From Rhea pennata (lineage: Eukaryota > Chordata > Aves > Rheiformes > Rheidae): a stretch of DNA of 64,000 nucleotides. The stretch is taken from assembly GCF_028389875.1 (NCBI RefSeq), contig NC_084682.1:3482001-3546000 (forward strand), written 5' to 3'. Below, piece after piece: positions 1 to 15,413 of this stretch. The notes below the pieces were generated by a model that saw only the letters and a program-made list of their open reading frames with translations, searched no databases and was not told the DNA's origin. Position 1 is the first letter of the stretch. Each line of letters opens with the position of its first letter. The position numbers were made by a program, and so were the translations under genes.

Positions 1-3000
1 TGTAAAAAGGTTTCTTCCTTTTGTGGAATCTATTAAATAATCAGATTCACATCCTGACCTCAAATAATAGAGTAGCTCAAAAGATGATCTTTTCTCTGAC
101 ACCACTGAAGATTTATAAGAAATATATTAAAAAAAATTGACATATGCACAACATATACACCTATACCACATGCATATACACACCTACATACACACATACT
201 TGCACACAACTTTTAAAAAATATAAAATGTAGCTGACAAGATAGCAAGACGACAAACTCCATAATCCAGAAGATACCTTTCAAACCTGTAATCTTACACT
301 GCCTAAATCTATGTTACTTCTTGTTGCACTGCTCTGGAAAGACAAATATTATAAAAATGAGGTTTTGGAAATTTTAAGAAAACGTATTTGTACTCTCAAG
401 CACAGTAAGATATCGTAACAGCTCATCATAACGGCTCTCGCAACATACAGCAACATCAGGTGTTTGGAATTTAATGTGCAAGCACATACATAAGCACTGT
501 TGCCAATAATGTAAAATGCATGAATTAAAGAATATACTTAGAATGCTGACCAAAGTTTCATTTAAATGTAGTACTGCTTTAGTAAGCAAGAAAGGAATAT
601 TAACTCACAGGCTATTTTTATTGTTTGTGCAATTCTCTCTAGTGTCGTTTTTTAATCTCCAAGACAAGGTTTGTTTCTTTGTTCTGTAACTTGAACACCT
701 TAATGCCACCAAGCGTAGACTCTGGGCACATGGTTGTAGCTTTACTACTAGGCTAACCACAGACTATACGACTGCAGGTAAATCGATATGCAATCACCTA
801 ACCCGTTGCTGTGAAGCCACACTGCCAGTGTCAGCATGCTGCTGTCACACCTAATTTAGCAATGGTACTGTAACTGGTTAGGACAAACAGCACAGTGACG
901 TAAGCCATGATCCTGTAATTCATACTGCCAAAACCGACTGCTTTACGTGCACATTTGCAGAATGTTCTCAGGTAACTTGCTTGCTATGTGAGGAATTTTG
1001 ACAAATAAGAGAGTAACCCGGGACCTGAAAAATACTTCCCTCAACAAAATCCCTGATGGTACAGTCATGTAAACGAGCATAATTTAAGCTTCCATGTGTA
1101 CCAAAAATAAAGGCTAAAAAATTTTTTTTAAAGATATTTTTCTTCAATGGGCCTCTGAAGAAACCATTACTAGAAGAACAAAAAATGCTTCTGAGAAACC
1201 TACCCAGAAAAAACAAAAGCAGAAGTTTGAAGCTGTAAGTAGAAACACGTGGACCAGATGAACATGGAAAACGAGGCTTCATGGGAAACCTCTTTCACAC
1301 TGCTTGATGATTTTAGCCTTACAGAAGCATAGGACTAGGACTACATGGTGACAAGGACTTGGATGATCAGTGATAGATGTAGAACTTTTGCTTGAAGAAA
1401 GGTATAAACATATAAACATGAAGCAGTGTGAGGGGTTTGCCTTGGGAAAAAGAAAAAGAAGAAAAGAAGGAAAAAAAAGAGAAGCAGAAAAACCCAGAGA
1501 CAGCCTACTCTCGCTCCCTAGAGCCCACCAACACAAGACCATTTCCTTCAGCAAATTCTTTTTAGCTCTGCTTTGCTGCATCCTAAAAATCTGAAGCCTT
1601 TGTCAACTTAGATTTACATTTCAAAACTAATCTTCCCCAGCTAAAAAGTACTGTAAGTATTATAACAAGATTTCTCAATCTCAAATAAAAACTTGTCTTT
1701 TGATGAGAAACAGGTTTATTTTTAGCTACACAGTCTATCTTTAGATATAAACAATCATAACGTGTGGTTCTGCATGTGTTATGAAGGTATTATGCTGCTT
1801 AAAATACTCAACCCCCCACAAATATAAACTAAGAAAAAGATTAAAATTTGCAGCTTTTACCTTAACTGCAGTCACAAAAAACATGTTGCCCTATGATGCC
1901 TGAGCAATAAAATAAAGGGAATTACACATCTGGTGTAGCAAGATAAAGAATACTAACTATACACTCAAATAAAAAGACTACATCAGAAAATCCTATTAAG
2001 GAGGAAAAAAGAATTAATCTGGCTTCCAGTTTCAGTGTAAGTGATGAAGGACATCTGAGCGCTCTAAGTATGCTCGGTGGAGAGCAAACAAGAGCCTCTT
2101 ATCACAGAGGCCGCCGTGTAGGACGGCTTCTTAACCAAAATGGTTCTGCTGCTGTGTTGCACTGAGAGTAAGTGAAAAGTCTGTTAACCAAGTCAGTTCT
2201 CTTCTGACTTTCCCCTACTCCCAATCATTTCAGTTATTATTTCGGTTACAAGCTTTCCTGAATATACTATGAGGTCTTGGAGTAGGAACATAATTAGGCA
2301 CTCAGATTTTGGAAAGAAAGCAGGACTTGAGATAGAAGAGCAATTTATTCTGTAACTCAGTGTTACTCCTTTAAACTAGCTCTGGGCCTCTCATGCCTCA
2401 CATAAGCAGGTTTCCACAGAATCAGAAGCTAGAACAGTTCATCCCTTTTAAATCACTTCAACCAAGTTTCCACTCACCCACAATACTCCTCTGAGTAACT
2501 CTCCAGTTTATTTGGTTAATACAGGGTAAAGACTCAGCCAACACTATCAACAACACTGCAGTTTCATACTAACAACTTTACAACATAAACTGTATTTCAT
2601 AAAAACATCAGAACTTCTAAATGAGTATCTTTATGGATCCTTAGATTAAGGTCAACCATTGAAAAACGCATTATAAAAACCACAGTACCAACGTTTCATC
2701 TCTGAGAGTGAACTCTAGTAGTAAAGGGGATGATGCTTGCTTCTGCAACACCATCTCTTCCTTTGAGCTGTCTCTGATATTTCTCTGACCTCTTGATGAG
2801 CCACCTCAGCTCACCAGACCAGCAGAAAACCAACCAGGAAAAAAAAAGAAAAAAAAAAATCCTTTTCCACAGTTCCAGAGTAGCACCAGATCCAGCCCAA
2901 GGACAGAGGGCAGGACCTCCTCCTTCAGCAGCAAACTGTTACAACATCTCCTCTAGCTTCTCTGAGCATTTCTAATGCTCGGATTGTCTCTAATTTCCCA

Positions 3001-6000
3001 GAAAAGCAGAAAATTTTGCCTTTAACGAATGTATAGCTAGAAGCCTATCACACTATAAGAAAGAAAACATATGGTGCAACTAATCAGATTGTCTGTTATC
3101 ACCCTACAAAAGATTTTAAGAAGATAAAATTATATCCTTGATATAGCCCAACATTTTGCTTGACCTGACTCGGAATACTGAGTGTCAAAACCCAAATTAG
3201 CCACCAGTACCAAGCAATAAAGAAAAAAATAGCTCAAATTAAAAATTATTTAAGTGAAAACATTGTAATTTTTACAATAAAAGACTTAACTCTTAAACTT
3301 TTAAAGCTGATTATCTTGCAATACTTCAGTTATTCCTTTGGAGTATAATTCAGCACTACTCTGGCTGTCTGATTTAACGGAAATATTTTTGCTGTGGTCT
3401 CTTATACAAAAAAAAGATCTGGCAGAGGTGTGACCTGTCAGCTCCTTCTTCAAATTTACTCTGGCACAGTAACTTGATTGAACTGATGACATGAAAGCAG
3501 GAGGCTTACAACAGAATTTGAAGGCAAAAGATTATCTGTCTGGTTACAAAAAATATCTTACCTAATTCAGTTTGTGTAAGCTTTGCTGTTCCTTTTGTTA
3601 CTGTTACCTATTTGATGCAATATAGTCAGAATAGACTTTAGGGACTGAGGCAGAGAAAAAAAAAAGTGATGCAATGGAGTAGTTGAAATCTTCCATCATA
3701 CGCAGTGATTTTTACATACATCTTTTTACTACGCCCAAATCAATGGAAAAAAAACAAACTGTAGACTTCAGAAGTCACATTCAGATTTACAGGAGCCATT
3801 GTAGCTCTCAGAAGACACCTCAGATAATGCTGCACACAAAGCCTAAGAACTGGCCTTTTGGATAAATGCAAGTGCCTCATAGTTAGAGGCTGTTACAGAC
3901 ATTTAAACCTTTAAATAATTTTAAAGAGAAAAAACAGAAAACAAAGATGTTGTGTATGATTAATGGGATCAAAAAAAAAAAAAAAACATAAAACATGAAG
4001 AAGCTAAGATAAAGATCAGAAAGAAAACTACCAGTGCAGAGTGAAAAACAAGCAATGAAAAACCAACAGTGGACAAGTAAAACAAAACTCCATCTGCTTT
4101 TATTAGGTACAAATGTTGAAATGCATAATTTCTGAGTCATTAATTTGGCTTTTTTAGACTACTTATTTTCCTGAAATTATGTCTCATCAGACAGAAATCA
4201 CTTTACGAAGATTTTCATCACAGTGAGGCAAAACATACAGCTTTAGAGTTTGGCAATAAGCCTTTCTTTTCAATCAGCATTAGGTTTTTCTTTTCTTTTT
4301 CTTTCTTTTTTTTTTTCTTAAAAAAAGAAAGAAAGAAAAGGTCACTTCAATGTCATGGGACCTACCTCAGTACTCTGAAGTCACTGAAAGAACTCCAGCA
4401 ACTTCCAGGGAGCGCTGGATAGACTTTAGTGCTGGGAAAGAGACAGAGTGCTTTTCACATGTTGTTTAATTACTCTTCCATCATTTTGCACTATTTTTAT
4501 TGTTAGGTACTTGCACATAATTTGAGATAGCAAGAACGACAGAATTCTATTCCCTAAAGTCTTTTCTTGTTCTTAGGGTTTCTTACATACTGTTATAGCA
4601 CCATTGCAGCTGTTCAGCTCAAATAAATAAGGCTTCTGAAGTAAGAGAATGCCTTTCCCTTGAGAACAGCAAGCAAATGCTGTGCAGAAAGTATCATTAT
4701 TAATTTATAATTATTTCATAACTTACCCCTGATATGCCAGCCTATTTAAAGGCCTCATTTTCTCTTCATCCCAATGAATGTGATGTTGGATATTAGCTAT
4801 AGTTACAAAATCTAAAACTTTATGACACATGGAAACATTTTGCTTTCCCCACCTTTTTAAAGCTGTAACGGTCTAAATTACATTCTGTAACATTAAAATG
4901 ATGTAGAAAGTTAATATTTTGTCACTTTGAAGAACAGATTTCTGTCATAAAACATACTGGGTGTAAACAGATTCCTACATCCTGCAAATGTTTACACACA
5001 GGAGTAAATCTCTTCTTCGAAGTACTCCTACAACTGTCAACAGGAATATCTGGGAGACTGTTACTCTTGATTAAGGATATATCCCAGTATATTACACAAA
5101 AATATGTCTAACAGGGAAAGTGCAAGCAATCTTCTGGAAACCAGTCTACGTTAATAGATAATTCCTCACAGTAAATTCTCTAATCAGTGCGACTGTACCA
5201 TACAACAAACTTCTATGTTGCGAACAACTGTTTTCCTATTTATTTTCAAACTCGGCTTTTAGCTGCAGAAACCTAATGGTTTCTAGTTTTTTCCTCTATA
5301 TGCATTACAAGCAAAAGGACACAGAGGAATGTTTATCTCTTATCTGGATATTGTCATTTTACTGTCTCAAACTTCTTAAAACAAGCTTTTCACTAGGGAG
5401 GAAATCAGTCAGCATCAGACCTAGTGGGGAAACCCTGCACTTGCTCAATGTCTATGGCTCTTACACAGTTCCAGATGTTCAGAACATTAATAATGCACTA
5501 ACTCAAAACCTCTTTTTGAAACTTTAGAATGTGCAAATTGCATTAAAACCTCTTTGCCCTCATTAATGGTATTGTTACAATCCCAGTACTCTGGAAAATG
5601 TTTTTTGGCATTTGTTTAACTTTGTGATATTGCCATTTACTCATTTTAACAGCCAGTGCTCAAATCTTAATGCTTTTAATAGGCCTGGCTAAACAGACTA
5701 CCATCTTTTGTAAATTTATTGAAGCAATTTATTAAATAAGTAAAAGTTGTCAGAAGGCAGTTTTTTTATTGATGGTAAAAAATAGGTTTCTTACAATTTA
5801 TTTACAAAACTCTGTTTCAGGAAAGTTTTAGAAATGAAAATATTCTGTTCTTTTTTTCAACATAATGACCAGCTCATTCTCTGCCACTCTGACAGAGATT
5901 TCTCCAAATTTTGTTTCTACCCACCTCACACAAATCCCAGTAAGAAAAAAAAAAGAAAAAAGAAAAGGGGGGGGGGGGTCTGTCCTAAACTAAGGAGAGC

Positions 6001-9000
6001 CAGACATTCAGAATACTGAAACCATATCCCTTCCCTCAGTCTGTCATATATAGGGGTGGCACATTTATGTCCAGGCCAGCAGACAGCATACGCAAGGACT
6101 TGGGCTCATATCCAATGCAGACACACTGCTGTGCAATGCTGGAAGAGTGCAATAGCCTGAGGTTAAACGGAGGTCCCTTCTGTTTATTCCAAGTAACTAC
6201 CTAGATTGAACTTGAAGATTCTCAGAGGCTGCGTGAAAGGAACACAACCAAGGCCCCTTTTTCTGGTCCACACTGCTCACTGAGTTAATTAATATCATTA
6301 CAGCCTGCTTGCTCAAAGTTGTGCAATACTGCCAGGAACGGTACAGCAACAGAACAGCAAATAACTGTTATCCATGATGTCAGTACAGTTTCGACTGATA
6401 CTTTACGTATGAAAAGGGAACAAAACCAGTAATAACAGGTGTTTCAGTTCAAATGGAGTTGCTGTCATCTAATTCTCTCTGTTCTTATTGAAGAAAACAT
6501 GATCAGCCAAGACACGTAGATTAACAAAACTCAAATTCTGAACTAAAAGCTGTAAAAACAACGAGATACATAGGAACTAAAAAAATAAAATTCAGCATTT
6601 TTAAGTGAAGAAAGTGACTATTTAAGTACTGTTATAACCATACCCCCAAATCCTCACGGAAAACAGCAAACGCAATGCAGCATTAATTGGTCTGTACCTA
6701 CGTATTAATAGTTCTTACTTCCTTACTGATACAGTGAAAGGCAATGTCAGTTTATGAGGAAGGCTATCTGCTTATTAGCAACAGAACTGAGACTGCCAGA
6801 TGTATTCAAGATTAAGTATTGGATAGTTGGGTCCCAGATGTATTTACACTAAACTCCTGACACACTCACTTCACATGGAGAATTGCCTCAAAAGTAAAGA
6901 CTAAATGCAGCAGGAAAAACAGTCAAGTTATGCTCATTACCTTGAAATCAGAAGCAGTGGAAAAAATACTGGGAACTGGTTTATGCTTCAGACATGCAAA
7001 AAAAAAGAACAATCACCCACTGTTCATGTTGGACATGAACTTTCTGAGGGTGGGATGAGGGCTGGATTTCAACACCAGACATTCAAAACCAGTTATTGGG
7101 TACCTACCACCAACAGTAATGCACCCAAAAATGTTTTTTTCTGAATACTGATAGATGGCATTCTGGGTACTAGAGCACCAAATACAACTAACCAAGATCC
7201 AGAAAGTAAGTCCAGAATGAAAACAGAAAACATCATTTGTACAGCATTAGACTTTTCTCAACCATCCACATTTTCTGAAGGTGAACTAAGAAAGTAGTTC
7301 CCTACTTTCCAAGCCCATATTACTGAACCATCTTCACATTCTCTACAGGACAAGCAAAAAGATGAATTGTTTTCGATCAAATATAGCCCAATCTAATCTA
7401 ATAATTTATGTTCTGCTGAGGCATAAATATTAACAAATGCTCTATCTTTCTAACACTAGCAAATTTCAATGCCATTCTCGCGTTCTACATGTTTGGATTA
7501 AAAAATAGTGTTACCTACATTCTTACAAGTTCCATTCTGCAAACTAATATAACCTCCTGAATTTCTTCAGTTTATCAGCTCCTTGTTTGTTGATTATTTC
7601 TTCAAAATTAAATTACACCTAAAGTAATATATTGGATATCAAATACTAAAGGCTCATTTCTTCCTTCCAACTTCATGTATGTTTATTTTGAATAGCAACA
7701 AAGAAAGCAATCACAGTCAGCTTCAAAGATACCAGGTATCACAGCCAAATTTGTGTGTTGATTAGTGTCTAAAATTTCCATGTTTTTCAGTTTACCCCAA
7801 CAAAAGACTCCATCTACGGCAACATGAAAAGTTATACATTTACATCAAAATTTATATATGAAGCAAAAATTTTGCGGACTTTTTTTTTTTTTTTTTTTTT
7901 TTAGATAATTTGGTTTTGGTCTAACCTAGGAAAATTATCTATAAACAATTTAGAGAATAATTATCAAAATGCAGGAAATTAACATAAATTCCAAACTTCA
8001 TTAGAGACTAAAAACTTTCTTCCATTTAGAAATGTATTAATTTCTGATTAAATGGTATGGTTACCAGAAAAGTGCTGAATTATTACAAAAAAAAAAAATC
8101 AAGATTTCTGTAAATATGTTCAATGAACAAACAAGGACTATTTTTTGTTGTGAATTCTCCTACCCATCAAGCACAGGAATATACATAGTGCCTTATAAAA
8201 CACACTTGAAATACCAGGAAATGCTAATTTTCAGAGCCATACAGATCTCCTGTTCCCCAACTGTATTGCCTTATATTTAGGTCTTAAGTTCCAGAGTATC
8301 TGTGACAAAATGACATAAAAATATTTTTTCATGTTTTTGCTGCTTTTAAATTATATCTTTACTTATAGAAAAGCTACTTCAAGAATAAGTAGGGCTTCCT
8401 ATTAGCATTATTATTCTTGTTTCCATTTTTTCCCTTATTCTTTTCTTCAACTCCAGCTTGCAGTGAAAGGTAGGTGAATAAGAATAAAATTCAAACTTAA
8501 CATTACATGTATGTGAATATTCTTAAGGATACACTGAATAACCTTATCAGAAAGAGGTAAGGCTGAAAAAAGTTTATCAGAAAGAAAAGTACGCTAGGAA
8601 ACAAGTGTCTTTGACTACTTTGTTCCAACATGGCATTTGTTAATCTGTTCAATAGCTGTTTGAGGCATTGCAATATACAGAAGAAACTCTAGATAGTCTA
8701 AAAATGTATTGAAGATGTTAATTTGCTGTCATATATATTAAAAAAGATTCAATACTAATGCAATGTAAAAAAAACTTAAAAGCTTTGCATTCATTTTCTA
8801 TTATCATCATTACCTACATAGTTTATTACTCACAAGAGATAAAATGGTTTCATATAGCATCACAGTTGTAAACCACAAACGCCAGTAACCTGCACTTTTG
8901 AAAGTGCAATTAGTTCGAAAAAAGTCACTTTTGCAGACATTTGGATGTTAATACTTTATAGACAGTATAGCAAATAATCTAAAAATACATAGATTTAGAC

Positions 9001-10570
9001 CATTTAACCATTTCTAAGAGGTTCGCAAGAAAGAAAACAAAGTAGTTATTGTTTCTATCTTTTTAGGCTAGTACTTGTGAAATGCTCTTTGTTTTCCCAG
9101 CCATCTCCCTCTACAAATACAGTTGATACAGTATAATATAAAATACACAGCAACCAAGGAAAACTTTGCTACTTGACCTGAAAAGTTAAAGCTCTGCAAA
9201 GAAAAGCAGATACAAATGAAATGGAGGACAAATCAATGAAGGATATTTAACTTCTTAAAGGTGTAAGAGAAAGGAAGAAGTAAACAGAACAAATCTCATT
9301 CTTAAGTGAAGAATACTTATATTTTCACAAGTAAAACTTGTGAACTAAGAAATTCAAAGCCTTTTGAGCAACTGCTTCATTTTTAATTTTTTGCTTCCAA
9401 TTTATGAGTCAACAATTAGCAGACAAATTAATCAACAATGGCTCACAGAAAAAGAAAAAAACAAAAACATTAACATTGTTATCCAGAGATTACAACTTAT
9501 TTTGTTAAAAATCTACTAAAGAAAGGTCAGTTAATTCATCATGATGGATCATCACTAAAATTTATAAGCATTAGCATTTTTCTCCTTGCTAGATACCTTG
9601 ACTTTGATATGACACATATTGAATGAATCATCTAAGATGCAGGCACCAGGCAAGATATATCTTAATGCAGACAGGTCGGCGACATCAACCCTAATGGTCC
9701 TTATCTTAATCTTGTTTAAAAGCATCTTAGATTTCTGAGTAATCTTTTCACCTTCTGATATTCACTTTTATAGAGTGTTTTTGCTGGAGTTGCTACTGAT
9801 TTTAACATAAATGCATTTTTGTTGCATTGTATCATCAGCTTGTTTTTTAGTAATCCTAAAAAATTATCTAGGCTTGCAATTTAGTAAATATAAAATTAAG
9901 GGTTTTTTTAAAAAAAACATGAAAGTGACAGCACTTCAATTACAAAAATAAAAATTTGTATATTATTGTTGGTTACTCCATATATGACACATGACATCAC
10001 AGCTGTCCATAAGATAAAGCAATATACATCAGATGTAGAGATGTATATCCAATACATTGTTTTCTTCTCACACATACATTTTCCTCTGTTGGCTTATTAG
10101 TCTTACGTATTTGTCATACTTATGTTTTGAATAGTCACTTTTCCATGAAAAATATATTTATTCAAATACTTGATAAAATAAAAGTTTCTCTACTATAGCT
10201 TTTTTTCCTATTCACATAAAATCGATGCAATTCCAAATTATTCAGAAATAATAAGTTGGTAGATTTTCTGACCTAAACTGCTCTAATCTTACGCTTCTTT
10301 CTTTCTCCTATAGTTGTCTTGATATACAAAGAAAAAAATGGAGAGGGGGGAAGAACAGCTGAATTATCTTTAATTTTTAACGCATAAGTTTTAAAAACAA
10401 TCAGTTCCCTGACATGTTGGTATGCAAGTAGTTCAACTCAACTTTGTTTTCACAAGAAACTAGTTACTTGCTTTAGTCTATAAAACTTATTAAAGAATAA
10501 GCTAAATTTATCTGCTAATAAAAGTTTCTCATACTAATTTATTTTACAAAGTTATTTAGAAACTAAGGAG

Positions 10571-10624
10571 ATATTTCTTGATATTTTAATGTTAAAAACA
10601 TATTTCTTGATATTTTAATGTTAA
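10571..10624. repeat. 29-bp tandem duplication
   Basis: The 25-nt core beginning ATATTTCTTGATATTTTAAT occurs at 10571-10595 and again, identical, at 10600-10624. Confidence 0.85.
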
Positions 10625-12411
10625 GAAGTTGTACAGTTTTCAAGTCAAAACATAGAGCAATAGAAAAAGTGCTATTTTATATGCTACATGTATTTGGTAT
10701 ATCACTGTTATACCAATTACTTTAATGTTCAAAAGGTTGAGACGGCTTTGCAGTACTTGTTAGTCTACAAACACACAAGTTGGACATCATCTCTATCCCA
10801 AAGAGCAACAATTTAAAACCAAAAGATGGTAAGTGAGGTCAAGAGTACAGGAGACAGAGGGGGGAAAAAAAAAAGTAATGATAATGTTGTTGCATAGGTG
10901 AACAGAATAAAGCCAACCAGAAGGTAGACAGGAGTGGTTTCATTTCCAGTTTCTCAAATATTGGATAATTGTTTCCCTGGCAGAGTGCTTTCCCTCATGT
11001 GTAGTGTGTTTTTATTCTGTTACTCATTTCTCCTCTTTTATCTAATAAGGCTTCTGAAAGCGCCTATCCAAGCAGACAAATTGATGATGGTTGAGCAATA
11101 GCTACACCACTATCAATTTGAGGATGGTGTAGTTCTTCTGAGCTTGGATGACAATTAGGTGGCAGAGGATCAGACAATAGTATCATCAAAATGGTAGTTT
11201 TGGTGGTAGACTAGAGAAACACCACTCAAACTAGTTTATCTAAGTAGAAATGCCCTTATGACTTCTTTTTTTTAAATCAATTACTTCAGTGAATTTCTTT
11301 AAATTCACTGAGTTCACTGCTTTGATACCGCTCAAGCTTTGATTAGGTCAGTGGGTGATCCAGATTGCTCAAGAATATCTAGCGGGCCACCCAGTTTCCT
11401 TAGAGTATTAAAAAATACTTTCTTTAAGCTCTGTTAGGTTCAAATTGGCTTCTAAAGCTGTTGATTTTCATAGTTACATGTCACCTGGCTACCAAGCTGC
11501 TAAGCAACTAGTATCACCTTCTTGTCTGATACCATAAGCTTAGATGAACTAAACCAAAGAGTCAGTCATCTCAGAGATGTCTCCTGCGCAGATACTGAAC
11601 ACTGAAATACTTTTCTGGTAGATAATTTTAGCAACTCACCAACAGCTGAGCATTGTGATTTTCCTTCTAAGCTCATAGTTTAAAATGCAAAAAGAGTCTC
11701 CTTCTATCAGCTTCACATTTTGTCAGACTAATTATATATGGGCTAGTGTTTGAAGTTGTTTGCAAAAAATGTCCATCATTTACATTAACTGTGAAACAAG
11801 GCCCCAGTAACAAGAACTGAAAGCCCTTTGCACTGAACAAGACCTATCACAAAAAGTCTTACTCCTTCCTCCAAAGATGATGCTAAACTTTTCATACAAT
11901 TTCCTAGTCTGGGTTTTGGTAGTTGGGGGAGGTGGGGATGGACTCAAAAAACAAAAACAAAAAAAAAAAAAACAAAAAAAACAAACAAAAAATCTTTCTA
12001 CTGTTTTGTTCTGCAAGTAAGAATAAAACTATCTGCAGACAAAGGGACAAGGCTGATAATGGCAATAGGAATTAAAAAGAATATGCGGGTTGATTTATGA
12101 AAACAGTGACATTCAGCTGACCAAAAGATCAACATTTAATATCTGAAAAAGTTCAATTATGGAATGTGTGCTGTCAATTTTACATAGTGTACTCCTAAGA
12201 AAAAATAGGATATTCTATGCTAGCAAATTATTAAACAAGTCATCCCCTCATAAAAACTCTCATTTTAATACATATTTTGTGTATTCTGATATTTTTGGAT
12301 AGAGTGCAAGACATGATTATTCAAAAGACAAAACTAGAAAACTGCAAGTTATTTGGCAAAATGTGCATGTTTTTCAAAGTACTATGAATGACTCAAAATT
12401 TAACTGCAGAC

Positions 12412-12413
<2 letters not shown>

Positions 12414-12459
<46 letters not shown>
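12414..12459 (+). repeat. (GA)23 microsatellite
   Basis: A pure GA dinucleotide tract of 46 nt, the purine strand being plus. Confidence 0.95.
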
Positions 12460-12461
<2 letters not shown>

Positions 12462-14273
12462 CAAAGTTTCCGTATTTACCTACTATTTTTCTTCTTTTTA
12501 TCAGCCAAATAAATAACATGAAAACATAGAATGAAAGACCAAAACATACAGCTACCAAAAAGGTCTTTGGAAAGTACCTTCTCAGACTGTCATAAAGTAG
12601 TTTAAAAGAATTGTTAGGAAAGGATGCAGGCTCACCATGTTAGGGGCATAAAATTATTTATAAAATGGTGGAATAATATTCTACAGATTATAGGTTTCTG
12701 CTTTTAAGGGGCACCTCAGAGCCAAATATAGATAAATGACTACTAAATCTTCCTGATAGTAGGAGACCTATTCAAAAGAGTCTAGAATCTCCTTGGACAC
12801 AATTTACCTGAAAGAATGCTGAGAAAAACAGAGAGCATTAATGGATGCTTTTTGCGCACACTAGCACTGGAAGGGGTATGTGACTGAAATGCTAGCTCCT
12901 ATAGCAACCTACTCAGTGACATTATAAGGTTCAATTCAGATGTACTTTAAGAAGCATCCAGTTTTCTGATTTTATGATTAGTTTAATGTAGCGACATTCA
13001 GAGACTTTGCATGCCTCTATTTGCACATGGAAACTTTCATATTGGTTGATACTTCTTACAGCTGAGTACAAGATACTTTCTCTCCCTATTAAAGGGGTCA
13101 GAATTTTGAAAAAAAAAATCACTAGATTTCTGCATGAGTTAGTTTCCCCAGCTCTAATATGAATACAGGTGTTTCCCCTTCCACACAACATTTGTAGAGT
13201 ATGTCTTCAAGGTTTACGAAGCAATCTAAAGACAAAATACAGAGAAATAAATATTGTTTATAAAAGCCCGTTAAATTCCAGACTGAGAAGTTCTTATACT
13301 TTAATTTGCTCCACTTCCACCATACATTTATGTTACTTCTGTCATCATGGAATGAAGTCCCAAGTAACAGGTCAAGCAGTAAGAGAGTACCGCCTGTCTA
13401 CTGGTTCGAGGCTCCTGACTGTTCATCATTACAAACTGTGTCAAGTAGGCAAGGGTCTCCACCCGTGCTTCAAGAGGCTACTGTTGCACCCTCTAGTCTT
13501 TCTACACCCTTAGACTGAGGCTGAAAACTGCTAATTTAGCATTCTCACAACAAAAAGACAATATAGCTATATTTCATTAAAGTGAATGAAAGTCCATGAA
13601 ATATTAAGTACACTGAAGTGAATGAAAGTGCTTTAAGATGCAATTACCATCTCTAGTACTCTCCTTATATATAAACAAGGAAGGTAACATCCAATTTACT
13701 ATTTGAATTAAGTGAACAATGAGCTTGACAGGATTAAACAATTTCTTAAAAAGCTGTAGTTTTTCATGAGGTGTAGCAGTTTCTCTACAAAAATTTCTGA
13801 AGAACCGTTTCGAAATGCAAATGACAGGTAAGCAGTATTCTATATGATGATGAAAGGAAAATATTCTGTATTCTCTGTACTAATATGCTTATGCTTACAA
13901 CATCCTTCTATATTTTCAACATATTCATCTCTTAGGCTTAAAGGCAACCCAAACCAGAATAAAAGAAGCAGAATGAAAAAGGGCAGCCATAGAAAAATAT
14001 TGGCAATATGATTTTAAAATATCAGCCTTCAATTGTCTGCAATTTATATTTATCAATATTTTCACTGGGTTCATGGAAGTGTTCCCACAAAGGCAAAAAC
14101 ACTCGATGTGTTTAGCTAGATGACCTTTCAGTGAAGCAGAAGGGCAGTGAGAGGGGGAAGGGTACCAGAGCTGTTCAGCAATCTTTCTTTCTTTATTAAA
14201 TGCCAGTTACAAGTCTCTCTATACTTTCTATTCAGATTAGTATTCTCACAAAAGCTTTCCCAAGTATTTGTCT

Positions 14274-14370
14274 GGTGTGTGTGTGTGCACGCACGTGTGT
14301 ATATATATATATATACATATATATGTGTATGCATGTATATATATATATATGTTTGTATATGTACATATAA
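14274..14370. repeat. Alternating purine-pyrimidine (TG/CA/TA) tract
   Basis: About 95 nt of almost unbroken TG, CA and TA dinucleotides. It explains the repetitive Tyr/Ile open frames on both strands here. Confidence 0.9.
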
Positions 14371-15375
14371 GATCAACTCTCACATACTGTTCAACATTAT
14401 ATACTTCAATAAAAGAATAGTGACGACAGTGAAAACTGAAATGTGTCCTCACTCAATTTAATCAAATAAACGGAATGAAAAATTAACTTTCAAACTGTTA
14501 ACATTGCGTATAAATGCACAGAGTTTTGTGAGCAAGGTTAAATACACTTATACTTAGTAATCCTTTTCCTCAATGATGGTACATTACATGGTCTAATGTG
14601 GTCACCTAATGGCTGCTGTCAGTAACTGCATGTATGACTGCAATTCTTTACAGACAGCCAGTAAAGAAAAAACTGTGCATTGTATTATCTTCAGTTAAAC
14701 AGTAAAAATAACATGAAAGTTTGGGCCAAAAAAAAGAGATAGTGTTCCCCCCCCCCCCCCACAAATTCAAGGAACTTGTAACTAGTGTTTCAAGAAAAAC
14801 AGACCTGAATTATAGATTTATAATGCAGGTTTATACTGTTCTTTAGAACTGAGTTTAAATAACAATCAACTAACGGTAATTAGATAACTGCTGTCAACAA
14901 AATGAAATATTACATAGTTGGTAATTGAGAAATTTGATTCTTTTCAGCTGATTTTGGTGAGCAATCCCCATCTGGCTCAAGGAAAAGACAAACAAACAAA
15001 AAAAGCCCCAAATTTCCAGCCAGTGAAATTAAGCATGAACCAATGAAGTAAATACTAGTGTGAATTTTCCACTTCTAGGTTTTATTTACATATCAAAAAA
15101 TTCTGACAAGACTCTCTCTCTCTCTCTGTGTATTCACACATATATGTATACATACACATATGTGTACATATTTGGACTACAGATCAGTATGGGTATTTTT
15201 GGTAAAATTTATCAAAACAATAGCACTCCTTTCATATTAACTGAGACACTGACATCTGGTAAAAACAAGTGTGAAGATATGAAAAACAAGCTTGTATGCC
15301 CATCAATTACGAGATTCAAGAAATTATGAGATTCAAGAAGATTCCAAAAACAAAGCAAAGTTTGGGGGTTTTGCT

Positions 15376-15413
<38 letters not shown>

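Noticed and set aside
374-589. 71-codon minus-strand frame as a further BRIP1 exon
   Set aside because: Its sequence matches no part of BRIP1 and it lacks proper splice borders.
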